Source: DASVUC01 sp036387255 (GTDB lineage: Bacteria; Planctomycetota; Phycisphaerae; Tepidisphaerales; Tepidisphaeraceae). Taken from it: a stretch of 64,000 nucleotides of DNA. The position numbers were made by a program, and so were the translations under genes. The notes below the pieces were generated by a model. It was not told the DNA's origin. It did not search any database and saw only the letters and a list, made by a program, of their open reading frames with translations. Each line of letters opens with the position of its first letter. The first letter of the stretch is position 1. The stretch is from positions 1-64,000 of the forward strand of contig DASVUC010000183.1 of the NCBI GenBank assembly GCA_036387255.1, given 5' to 3'. This document shows, piece after piece, positions 1-9,300 of this stretch.

Positions 1-1439
1 ATCACGTCCTGGCGCACCTGGTCGGTTACTTCGGCGAGCGCTGCGGGGGCGTGAGTGGCCTGGGCTTCAGTCATGCGGAGGATGTAGGCGTTGCCAAGAC
101 CGTCAGTGAGCGTTTGTGAGGGTTGCATGTAGTGCAGAAGCGCAGAGGTGTCCTGCGGGCGATTGGGCGACGCGAAGGCGACGACGACGGCGTCGAGATA
201 CGTGCCGATGCTTTCCTGACCGACGCGGGCCTCGCCGAGGCCGGGGATCTTCAGCACGTCAGAGGGCGTGATGTAGAGATCCTGAAGCGAGGCGACGACG
301 GGGAGGACTTTGGTGGCGCCTTGGATCTGCGCTGCGAGCGCTTTGAGATAGTCGAAGCTGTTGTAGGGAACTTTGAGCGATGAGGCGGGGACGGTGGTGG
401 GCTGGGTGGAGCCTTTGGTGGCGCTGTTGAACGCCATGTAGTCGCCGCCGAGGGACGCGGTGACGCGCTCGAGGATCTGGGCTTGGAGCTTGTCCGTTTC
501 TTCGGTGATGAGTTGGTTGCGGATGTCGCCCTTCACTTCTTCGAAGGGCCGCGTGGTGGCTGATTTCTTCTGCGTCTCGAGGCTGAAGGCCTGATTGGCG
601 GGCTGGCTCGTAGCCTGGGTAGTGGGGAACTGGTTCTGGTGGGTTGAGTAATACTTGAAGGCGTCGACTTCCCAGCGGCGGGGATCGCGCGAAGCTTCGA
701 CAGCGCGGCGAACCTCCAGCCGCGGGATCTGCACGTACTGGAGCTTCATGCGGTTGGGATACTTGTAGCCGAAGCCGAAGGGGTTGGTGGCGCTGGTGGA
801 GCCTTTCAAGTTGTCGCGATACTTGGTGAACTGGTCGTTGAGCTGCTGAGTGGTGGGAGCGGGGACGTTGTTTTTGAACTTGGCGGCGTCAAACTCCACG
901 AGGTTCACGCTAATCATCTGGCCCATCCTCGCGAGCTCGTTGCGGCGCATCGGCTCGGACACCTTGACGACGCTGGCGGCGCGGAGGAAGGCGTTGCGGA
1001 CAGTGAGCGCATCGGCGATGGCGCGTCGGAATTCGTCGAGGCGATCTTCGTCGGTGAGGCCGGGGAGATAATTGCGCACGACGTCTTCCACCTCGTCACG
1101 GCTGACGGTGACACCCATCTTTTGCGCCTCCTTGATCAGGAGCGGGAAGAGATCGGGGTGGGCTTCGATCTGGCTCATGGGGACGGCGCCGAGGAGCAGG
1201 TCGTAGGCGAGGGGCCGGCCGGACATGGGGTTGCGCTGGCGGGAGAGGAGTTCCCATTCCGCGCGGCCGAAGTGGCGCTCGGTGGCGGTGAATTTTTCCT
1301 TGCCGACGTACCCGACGACGGTGTTGCCGCCACCCATGCCGGCCTGCTTCATACCACCGGGCAGGAAGAAGGCGACCATGAGCAGGACCGAAACGACCGC
1401 GAGGATTTGTTTACCGTAGGACTGGAGAAACTTTTTCAT
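1..1439 (-). CDS. SurA/PpiD-like membrane-anchored periplasmic chaperone, partial (3' end off window)
   Basis: The reading frame is open from an ATG at 1439 through the left edge, so at least 479 residues are visible and the C-terminus is missing. The N-terminus (MKKFLQSYGKQILAVVSVLLMVAFF) is a short basic stretch followed by one hydrophobic segment, as in PpiD, where it anchors a periplasmic folding factor. Residues of about 75-150 (an EAQKMGVTVSRDEVEDVVRNY-like helix and following) match the SurA N-terminal helical type; the rest alternates helical and Gln/Thr-rich linkers. No PpiC parvulin domain is seen in the visible part; it may lie beyond the edge or be absent. The ribosome site is weak. 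A second protein of this general type is at 45738-46949. The family call is from pattern recognition and is moderately sure. Confidence 0.7.
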   Translation of the reverse strand, partial: MKKFLQSYGKQILAVVSVLLMVAFFLPGGMKQAGMGGGNTVVGYVGKEKFTATERHFGRAEWELLSRQRNPMSGRPLAYDLLLGAVPMSQIEAHPDLFPLLIKEAQKMGVTVSRDEVEDVVRNYLPGLTDEDRLDEFRRAIADALTVRNAFLRAASVVKVSEPMRRNELARMGQMISVNLVEFDAAKFKNNVPAPTTQQLNDQFTKYRDNLKGSTSATNPFGFGYKYPNRMKLQYVQIPRLEVRRAVEASRDPRRWEVDAFKYYSTHQNQFPTTQATSQPANQAFSLETQKKSATTRPFEEVKGDIRNQLITEETDKLQAQILERVTASLGGDYMAFNSATKGSTQPTTVPASSLKVPYNSFDYLKALAAQIQGATKVLPVVASLQDLYITPSDVLKIPGLGEARVGQESIGTYLDAVVVAFASPNRPQDTSALLHYMQPSQTLTDGLGNAYILRMTEAQATHAPAALAEVTDQVRQDV

Positions 1440-1472
1440 GATGGATCAGCTCACTGGATTCAATTTCGTAAG

Positions 1473-1492
1473 CCGCGGCGGGTGAGCCGCGG
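1473..1492. terminator. GC-rich hairpin between two minus-strand genes
   Basis: A perfect 7-bp inverted repeat (CCGCGGC, 6-nt spacer, GCCGCGG) lies in the 179-bp gap downstream of the TPR-like gene and 33 bp upstream of the PpiD-like start. There is no T-run, so it may be a pause or attenuator element rather than a classical intrinsic terminator. Confidence 0.3.
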
Positions 1493-1618
1493 GGGGAAGA
1501 ACTATATCCGCAAGCGGGGGAAACATCACGCGGGCGTCGGCGTTGAACGAGATGTAGGGGCAATGCCTGCGTCTCCCGTCACAGCGCCCCGGACTTAGGT
1601 GGCGACGCGGAGCCGCCG

Positions 1619-2731
1619 CTACGGCGATTTCAGGCGCTGGAGCTTTGCTCGGGCGCTGGCGCCGGCGGGTGTGGTGGCAAATTGAGTGGCGACCTGCTCG
1701 TAGAGCCGGGTGGCGCCCGTGTCATCACCAATTCGCTCCTCAATCGCCGCCGCTTTGAGGAGTGAGGCGGCGACGTAGGGTGCACCGGGTGAATCTTTGA
1801 AATGCGAGACCACGCGCATGTACGCAAGCGCGACGTCTTTCCAACGATCTTCGGGAGAGGGCGCGGAGGTAGGGGAAGGTTGCGTCGGCGGACGCGGTTT
1901 GGCAGTGGACGTTTCCGCTTCGGCTAATCCTGCATCGGCTTCGGCGAGAGAAAACATCGCCTCGGCCTGGTCGCGCTCTTCGATGAAGAGGGACTTGCTG
2001 GACGTGATTTCACGCTTGGCCTGCGTCCACTGCTGGTTCTGGAGGAGCTGGGCGACGGTGTCGAGCTTCTTCCGGACGACCGCGCGGGCGGCGCCCTGAT
2101 TGCCGGACTTGTTCATCAGCTCGAGCACCGCGTCAGCGGCGGTCGGATCATGGCGCGCGCGATGAAGATCGACCAGCAGATCGAGAAGGCGCTGCTTCTG
2201 TTGAGCACTGAGCGTCGCGTCGGTGAGCGCGCTGTTCACATCTCCCACTGCTTCTTCGAGGGCTTTAGCATCGCCTTCACCGATAACCGGCGTGAGCTCC
2301 TGCGCGCGCGCCGGCTGGTTCTTGACGATGTGCAGATAACCTTCGACAGCGGCGGGGATGTTGCTGGCGTTCTGCGCGGAGTCGACCAGCCTCGGGGCCA
2401 CCCAGTTGCGGAGCCATTCGCGGCTGGTGCCGGCGAGAACTCGACGGTAGGCGTCGACGGCCTGAGGCCACTGGTGATCGGCGTAGGCACGCTCCGCGCC
2501 GGCGAGCGCTGGTTCGTTGTCCATCTCGATGCGCTTAACGTCGGCGAGTTCGCGCCGGCCTCGCTTGCCGGTGGAATCTTCGAAGGCAATCTGGTCTCCG
2601 GAGGCGCCGGTGATTCGAATCTCGGATATGGGGACTTCGTTACCGGACTGGTTGAGGACCCAAAGCGTGTCGGCGGAGGCGAGGCTGGAGAACCCTGCAA
2701 CGAAGATGATGATCAGCGGTGAAACCTTCAT
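1619..2731 (-). CDS. Secreted TPR-like hypothetical protein
   Basis: 370 residues beginning with a clear Sec signal peptide (MKVSPLIIIFVAGFSSLASA, cleavage likely after Ala20). The first 60 residues are a small beta-rich region; from about residue 80 the protein is helical with TPR-like repeats (AYADHQWPQAVDAYRRVL near 83-100, and ALAYMRVVSHFKDSPGAPYVA followed by GDDTGATRLYEQVATQF near the end), with a Pro/Thr/Ser-rich linker near 280-295. It probably acts outside the cytoplasm as a protein-interaction scaffold. The start lies 15 bp downstream of the tRNA-Leu gene, so both may be on one transcript. No specific function is recognised. Confidence 0.75.
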   Translation of the reverse strand: MKVSPLIIIFVAGFSSLASADTLWVLNQSGNEVPISEIRITGASGDQIAFEDSTGKRGRRELADVKRIEMDNEPALAGAERAYADHQWPQAVDAYRRVLAGTSREWLRNWVAPRLVDSAQNASNIPAAVEGYLHIVKNQPARAQELTPVIGEGDAKALEEAVGDVNSALTDATLSAQQKQRLLDLLVDLHRARHDPTAADAVLELMNKSGNQGAARAVVRKKLDTVAQLLQNQQWTQAKREITSSKSLFIEERDQAEAMFSLAEADAGLAEAETSTAKPRPPTQPSPTSAPSPEDRWKDVALAYMRVVSHFKDSPGAPYVAASLLKAAAIEERIGDDTGATRLYEQVATQFATTPAGASARAKLQRLKSP

Positions 2732-2746
2732 CGGCGGGATATCAAA

Positions 2747-2828
2747 TGCAGGAGAGGGGACTCGAACCCCTACACCTTTCGGTACTGGCTCCTAAGACCA
2801 GCGCGTCTGCCAATTCCGCCACTCCTGC
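2747..2828 (-). tRNA. tRNA-Leu (anticodon UAG)
   Basis: On the minus strand the 7-bp acceptor stem GCAGGAG pairs with CTCCTGC, with discriminator A. The D-arm region (TGGCGGAATTGGCAGACGC), an anticodon arm with loop CTTAGGA (anticodon TAG, reading CUA leucine codons), a class II variable arm (ACC-GAAA-GGT) and the T-arm AGGGG-TTCGAGT-CCCCT are all visible. The 3' CCA is not encoded (TTT follows the discriminator), so it must be added by a nucleotidyltransferase. The length of 82 nt suits a class II tRNA. Confidence 0.95.
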
Positions 2829-2970
2829 GTGGGCGCGTGCTGATTACACGATAGGCGGGGCGGGGTGTCAAAAACAGTGGGATTTCGGAACGTATGATGA
2901 TCCCGTTTCCCTCAGGGGATACGAATCGAGACGCTGACGTGAGAGTGGTCTACCCGCAGCCGGCGTGCAA

Positions 2971-5900
2971 TTAAAGCACCAGCAGATCAAGCGAATCTTT
3001 TTGATCCAGCGTTGTGATCACCGACGTGGTGGTGAGGTTGGCGCTGGTCGTCGGCTGGGCGAGCTGGGTGCTTGCGGTGGTTGTGGTGACGGTGGCGATC
3101 AATTGGAAGTCGAAGCTGATGTCCGTGCTGGTTGCACCGGCTTGGTGGATTTCGACAGCGATCACGTTTGTGCCCGCCACGAGCAAGGCGGGATTGACGT
3201 TGGCGGAAAGCCAGGTCGTTTCATCCGAGCCGCCGAGGGCGGTGGAAGCCAACGTGTTGTAGGCGACCGTGCCGGTGGGCATGTTGCTGCGATAGATCTC
3301 AGTACCGTTGAGGTAAACCACCGCCCCATCGTCACGGATGAGCTTCAGCGCAAGGGCGCTGATTTGCGTGGGATTGCTCACAGAGAATGCTTTGCGGAAA
3401 TAGGTGGTGACGTACTTGCTGTTTGCGTTGGTGCCGTAGGAGACCAGGGTGGCTTCGTCACCGTCGCCGTAGCCGAGCTGCGCTGCGCCGGTTTTCCATG
3501 CCGTATCACTGAAGACGGTGGAGCGCCAAGAGGTGCCTTGGTTGGAGCCATTGTCGAGATACTTCCACGTGGACCCTGCGGCGATGAGGTTTTGCGTGGA
3601 AGGCGGCGGCGGCGTGGTGCCGGCGAGAGTGGCCTGCAACTCAAAGTCAAAGCTTACATCGCTGCTGGTGGGATCCGATTGGTGCAGTTCGACCGCGATT
3701 ACATTTGAGCCCGAAGCGACTAGTGCCGGATTGACGCTGGCGCTGTAGTAGTTGTTGTCTTCGACGGAAGACAGGGCGTTGGTGGTGTAGGAGACGGCGC
3801 CGGTGGGCATGTTGCTGCGATAAATTTCGGTGCCGTTGAGATAGACGACGGCGCCGTCGTCGCGCAGGAGGCGCAGGGTCAGGGCGGAGACCTTGCCCGG
3901 ATCGGTGACAGTGAAGGTCCTGCGGAAGTACGTGGTGATGTACCGGCTGCTGACACTCGGGCCGTAGGAGATGACCGTCGCTTCGTCGCCGTCGCCGTAG
4001 CCAAACTGGGCGGCGCCGGATCTCCAGGCGGAGTCGTCGAAGCCTGCACCAAACCAAGCGGCGCCCTGGTCGGAGCCGTCGTCGAGGTACTTCCAGGTCG
4101 AGCCGGTTGGGATGTAGGTGACGGCGGTAGATGCGGGAGCAGCCGGCGTTGTGGCGCTGGCGACGGACGAGGCGGCAGAATCGCCGGCGAAGTTCGCCGA
4201 GCGCACGCGATAGTAGTAGGTCGTCGACGGCAGGACGTTGTTGCTGTCTTGGTAAGCGGTGACGTTGCTGCCTACCGTGGCAATGACGGCCCAGCTGCCA
4301 GAGCCATCCCGGGAGCGTTCGATCTTGAAACCGGTCTCATTGGACGAATTATCAAGCCAGGCGAGGGTGATCAAGCTCCCGCTGCTGGCGGCAGCCGTGA
4401 GATTGGTCGGGACCGCGGGCGGCGTCGGCGCGGCGGGCGTGCTGACGTTGACGGTGTTGGAATAGTCGGAAGTCATGCCGTTGCCGGCGCGAATGCGGTA
4501 GTAGTACGTCGTGGCGGAAGCGACGGTGGTATCGCTGTAGCTGGTGGCGTTGGCAGGTGCGGTGCCGATCTGGGCGAAGGTGGAGTTGTTCGTCGAGCGC
4601 TCGATGAAGTAGGAGCTTTCGCCGGTGGAGTCGGTCCAGGTCAGGTTCACCTGCGTCGCGCCCACAACCATCGCAGACAGGTTGGCGGGCGTTGTCGGCG
4701 GTGTTCCGGGCGCAACCAAGTAGGCGCCGGCCCAGTCGGCGTGGTCGTAGGAGAGGTCGCCGTCGTTGTCGCCCACGTGCAGGCGGAGCTGCTGCACGCC
4801 GGTGACGTTCAGATTGATGATCTTCGATTGTGTGGATTGGGACATCGAGCCGGAGTCATAGACCTTCACGCCGTCGGCATAGACCTGGAACACGAGCCCG
4901 GATGTTGCGCCGGTGGCGTCGTCGGCGCCGATATCCGAATGGAAGAAGCTGTACGCGCCGCCGAGGTTATAGGTGATGTCGCTGGCTGCATGCGCGCCAA
5001 GCCCCTTGGCATACGTCACGCCGTTGAGCGTGATGGTCTTGCCATCACCGGCGCTGGTGCCGCCGTTGCTCATGTCTTTTTCCACCGGGCCGTAACCGTT
5101 GGTGGGCGAACCTGCCCAGTTTAAGTCGCTGAGGTAAAACAGATTCCCGGACGGGAGGGCGACGGATGCGGTGCCAGAATAGCCGGAACTGCCCGCTGCA
5201 TTGCTCGCGCGAACGCGATAATAGTAAGTGGTTCCGGGGGTGCGACCGGTGTCGAGGAAACTGGTGACGGATGAGCCGACGGAGGCAACGTGCCCGAAAT
5301 TCACATTGTCAGTAGACCGCTCGATCTGGAACGAAGTCGCCGAACCCGTCGATGAATCATTCCAGGTTAATTGCACTTCGGCGGTCGAACGTGGGCTTGC
5401 GATGATCCCCGTGGGCGCGGCGGGAAGCGTGGGCGTGGGTGTGCCGATGCTGTAGCTGTCGATCAACGTGCCATTGCGGTTGATGAACCGAAACGTGATC
5501 GAGGATGGATCCGTATCGACGCGAATCGCGCCGTAGTTCCCCGAGTAGCGGATCTGACTGCCCGGCTCCACATGATCCGGCGGCACGATCGCTGCGCCGG
5601 CGAGGCCGTTGACGAAGTACGGGAATCCGTTCTTGAGGATCCGCTCGTACATGTGATCGTGACCCGAGAAGACGGCAGTGGCGCCCCACTGCTGGAAGGG
5701 CCACTGCATGCTCGCGTGATTGTCTTCGGTGCCCGACGTGTAAGCGGGAAAGTGAAAGAAGACGAGCTTCCATGTGGCGGTGGAAGCGGCCAGGGCATTC
5801 TTGATGTACGTGCCCTGAGTTGATGTGCTGGTGGTGCCCGCGGACTCCTGGGGGTTTGAGTTGACGATGAAGAGTTCGACGCTGCCGAGGCGGACGTTGT

Positions 5901-6270
5901 AGTAGCGTTCGTTGTTGGGGAAGGAGAAGAATGCGAGGTCGTCGCTGATGCCGTTGTCGTAGTCGTGGTTGCCGAGGGCGGACCAGAAGCGGTTGCCGGT
6001 CGATGAGCCGCTGCCATAGCCGCCGATGTAGGGGGAGACGTAGGAGTGGTAGAACTGGCCGATGGTGTCGTCGAGGGCGTCGCCGTGAACGTTGTCGCCG
6101 GTGCTGACGACGAACTCTGGATTCCAGCCTTTGACGAGGTTGGAAACGTCGCGTCCGCCGGTGGTCTCAGAGACATCGCCGATGATGGCAAAAGTCGCCA
6201 ATTGAAGGCGTGTCTCGAGCGCTTCCAAGATGTATCGCGAGCAATGGTGGCTCGGCTGGCGGACAGGCAT
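2971..6270 (-). CDS. Giant secreted metallophosphoesterase with FN3, NPCBM and repeated C-terminal modules
   Basis: 1099 residues. The N-terminus has no ordinary signal peptide but carries the planctomycete LEPR-XLL-type motif (LEALETRLQLA, residues 15-25), directly followed by a calcineurin-like/purple-acid-phosphatase-type domain (about 26-270). The metal ligands are complete: GD at 31-32, GDN at 58-60, GNHD at 100-103, His173 in FFHFP and GHDH at 203-206. Then come one FN3 domain (about 285-372), an NPCBM-type carbohydrate-binding domain (about 375-520), two more FN3 domains, and two tandem copies of a roughly 170-residue jelly-roll-like module (STWKYLDDGS and STWKYLDNGS starts, each with RLLRDDGAVVYLNG-like cores). 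It is probably a surface or secreted phosphatase acting on phosphate esters, held to glycans by its accessory modules. The substrate is unknown. The upstream neighbour is another giant protein with related modules. Confidence 0.85.
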   Translation of the reverse strand: MPVRQPSHHCSRYILEALETRLQLATFAIIGDVSETTGGRDVSNLVKGWNPEFVVSTGDNVHGDALDDTIGQFYHSYVSPYIGGYGSGSSTGNRFWSALGNHDYDNGISDDLAFFSFPNNERYYNVRLGSVELFIVNSNPQESAGTTSTSTQGTYIKNALAASTATWKLVFFHFPAYTSGTEDNHASMQWPFQQWGATAVFSGHDHMYERILKNGFPYFVNGLAGAAIVPPDHVEPGSQIRYSGNYGAIRVDTDPSSITFRFINRNGTLIDSYSIGTPTPTLPAAPTGIIASPRSTAEVQLTWNDSSTGSATSFQIERSTDNVNFGHVASVGSSVTSFLDTGRTPGTTYYYRVRASNAAGSSGYSGTASVALPSGNLFYLSDLNWAGSPTNGYGPVEKDMSNGGTSAGDGKTITLNGVTYAKGLGAHAASDITYNLGGAYSFFHSDIGADDATGATSGLVFQVYADGVKVYDSGSMSQSTQSKIINLNVTGVQQLRLHVGDNDGDLSYDHADWAGAYLVAPGTPPTTPANLSAMVVGATQVNLTWTDSTGESSYFIERSTNNSTFAQIGTAPANATSYSDTTVASATTYYYRIRAGNGMTSDYSNTVNVSTPAAPTPPAVPTNLTAAASSGSLITLAWLDNSSNETGFKIERSRDGSGSWAVIATVGSNVTAYQDSNNVLPSTTYYYRVRSANFAGDSAASSVASATTPAAPASTAVTYIPTGSTWKYLDDGSDQGAAWFGAGFDDSAWRSGAAQFGYGDGDEATVISYGPSVSSRYITTYFRRTFTVTDPGKVSALTLRLLRDDGAVVYLNGTEIYRSNMPTGAVSYTTNALSSVEDNNYYSASVNPALVASGSNVIAVELHQSDPTSSDVSFDFELQATLAGTTPPPPSTQNLIAAGSTWKYLDNGSNQGTSWRSTVFSDTAWKTGAAQLGYGDGDEATLVSYGTNANSKYVTTYFRKAFSVSNPTQISALALKLIRDDGAVVYLNGTEIYRSNMPTGTVAYNTLASTALGGSDETTWLSANVNPALLVAGTNVIAVEIHQAGATSTDISFDFQLIATVTTTTASTQLAQPTTSANLTTTSVITTLDQKDSLDLLVL

Positions 6271-6361
6271 GCGTCTCCTTCTCTCCTCTTACTCAGGGAA
6301 ACTTAACGAGGAGGTGCAGGAATTGCGCTGCAAATATTTGGGATGATAAATCGGGCTGACT

Positions 6362-9300
6362 TTACGCTTTGATCACGCTGACGTTGTCGAACTTGGCTGT
6401 GTTTGTCGTTGTCGCGTTCTTTGATGTCACGGCTAAACCGACATAGACGGTGGAACCCATGGTGATGTTGACGGAACCAACTTGCGTCCAAACGATGCCG
6501 TCATTGGACTTATAGCTGGTGATCGTGCTTCCCTGCCGAACCAGCTTGAGCCACTCGGGCGCTCCACCCGAGGAGAAGATCCCATCCGTGGTGCCGCCAG
6601 TGGACTTTCGCGAGGTCATTACCAGTCCGTTGGTGGGGGTGACGACGAGCGAGGCTTCCTTGGCGTTGGCGGCCAAGGACTCGCGAATTTGAATGCCCGC
6701 GTTGGCCCAGGCATTCGTGTTCTGCATCGAGGCTACGCGTGCAATGATGGTGCCATCGCCGGTGAGGGTGGTGTAAACAAACTGGAAATTGTCGGAATTG
6801 TTCCAGATGTCGGAGCCGCCGGAGGTGACGGTGTAGGTGCCGTTGGAGAAGGTGGCGGTTCCTTTCATCTGAACGGGGCCAATGTCCGCGCTGGTCCAGG
6901 CGAGGGGCAGGCCGTTGGTCGGGGCGGCTTGGGTGGTGGCGTTCACAGTTGCGGTGTAAGCGGAGTCACCCGTGAGATTGGTGGCGCGGATGCGGTAGTA
7001 GTATTGCGTCGCCGCCGCCAGACCGGTGTCGGAGTACGTGGTGACGTTGGCGGCGGTGGTGGCGATCTGAGTCCAACCGGTTGCGCCGTCAAGCGAGCGC
7101 TCGATCTTGAAACCGGTTTCATTAGTGGCGTTGTCGGTCCAGGCCAGGTTGATCGCCGAGGCACTCGTGGCTGAAGCAACAGGCGCACTGGGCGCGGCCG
7201 GAGGCGTGGGAAGCGCTTGGGTTGTGGCAGAGGCGACGCCTGAGTTGTTGGAGTCCCCTACCGCGTTGGTCGCGCGTATCTGGTAGTAGTACTTAGTCGA
7301 AGCGGTGAGCCCTGTGTCGCTGTAGGTGGTGATGTTGGCGCCGAGGGTGATGAGCGGGACGAAGGTGATGCCGTCGGTGGAGCGCTCGATGATGAAGTTG
7401 GTTTCGTTGGCGCTGTTGTCGGCCCAGGTGAGATTGATCGCGGAAGCACTCGTCGCTGAAGCCACCAAACCTGTGGGCGCGGCGGGCGCTGTCGGAACGA
7501 CGTTGACGGGTTGCAGCGCAACGTTGTCGAACTTGATCGTATTGGTGGTGGTTGTGTTCTTTGCGGTGCCGACGAGACCCACGTAGATCGTTGAGCCCAT
7601 GGTGATGGAGATGGAGCCCATGCTGGTCCAGGTGCTTCCGTTCTCGGATTGATAGGCGGTAAAGGTGCTGCCGGCGCGGACGAGCTTGAACCACTCCGGA
7701 GCGCTGCCGGACTTGAAGTTGCCGTCGGTAGCGCCGCCGGTGGCGGTGCGGAACGTCATCACCGCGCCGCTGGTGGGCGTGACGACGGCGGAGACCTGCT
7801 TGGAATTGGCTGCAAGGGTGTCGCGCATCTGGATGCCGGCATTGGCCCAGGCGTTGGTGTTCTGCATGGACGAGACGCGGGCGATGAAGGCGCCGTCGCC
7901 GGTGAGGGTTTGGTAGGTGAGGTGCTCGGTGTCGGCGGAGTTCCAGATGTCCGATCCGCCGGTGATCATGGTGTAGACGCCAGCGGATTGCGTGGTTGAA
8001 CCCTTGATACTCACCGGGCCGATGTCTCCGTCGGACCAGCCGGCGGGAAGGCCGTTGAGCGAGAGCGTGGTGGCGCTGGTGACGGCAGAGTAAGCGGAGT
8101 CGCCGGCGGTGCTGGTGGCGCGGACGCGGTAGTAGTACTTGGTGCTGGAGGAGAGACCGGTGGCGTCGGCGTAGGTGAGGACGTTGGCACCCACCATCCC
8201 GATCTGCGTCCAGGCGGTCGCGCCGTCCAGCGAGCGTTCGATCTTGAAGCCGGTTTCTCCTGCGACGTCGGACCAGGTGAGCGTGATTTTGGTGGAGCTG
8301 TTCGCGGTGGCGGAGAGATTGCTGGGGGCGAGGGGCGCGGTGGTGGTCGTTGCGCTGGCAATGTTGGAGTTGGCGGAGTCACCGCCCGTGCCGGTGGCGC
8401 GGATGCGGTAGAACCACGTGGCGCCGGCCGCGAGGTTCTTGTCGCTGTAGCTGGTGATGTTGGCGGCGGGTGTGGCGATTTGGGTCCAGCCGGTGACGCC
8501 GTCGGCGGAGCGCTCGAGGATGAAGCTGGTTTCGTCGGTGGCGTTGTCGGTCCAGTTGAGGTTGATCTGTGTGCCGGAAGCTGCGACTGCGGTGAGGTTG
8601 CTCGGTGCGGCGGGCGCGGGGATGGCGAGAGTCGTCGCGCTCACGACCGAGGTATAGGACGAGTCGCCGGCGGTGTTCGTCGCGCGGATGCGATAGGAAT
8701 AGCTGGTCGTCGCATTCAAGTTGGCATCAGTGAAGTTCGTGATATCCGCCAGGACGGCGCCCACTTCGGTCCAGCCGGTTTGGCCATCCAGCGAGCGCTC
8801 GATCCTGTAACCGTTCTCGCCCATCACGTCCGACCAGCTCAGCGTGATGCTGCTGGAGGATTTGGGCAACGCCGTCAGATTGATCGGCGCGGCGGGCGAG
8901 AGGAGCGGCGTTGAGCTGACAACGCTGGACGGCGCTGCGTCGCCTGCGGTGTTGGTTGCGACAACGCGATAATAAAACGCACTGGCGCCCGAGACGGTGG
9001 TGTCGCTGAAGAACGTGAGACCGGTGGTGGAGCCGAGGGCGGCCCAGCTGGTCGAACCGTCGAGAGAGCGTTCGACGCGATAGCCGGTTGCGTTGCCGCT
9101 GGCAGACCAGTTCAAGTTGATCTGCGTGGGGGAAAACGCCGTCGCGGTGAGGTTCTGCGCCGTGCCCGGCGGCAGCAGGACCGTTGAGCTGGCGACGGTG
9201 GAAGGAGCAGACTCCGTGCCGGAACCCGTTGCGATCACACGGTAGTAGAACGTGCCGGTTCCCGAGACGGTGGTGTCGGCAAAGGTCGTGACGCTGGCGA

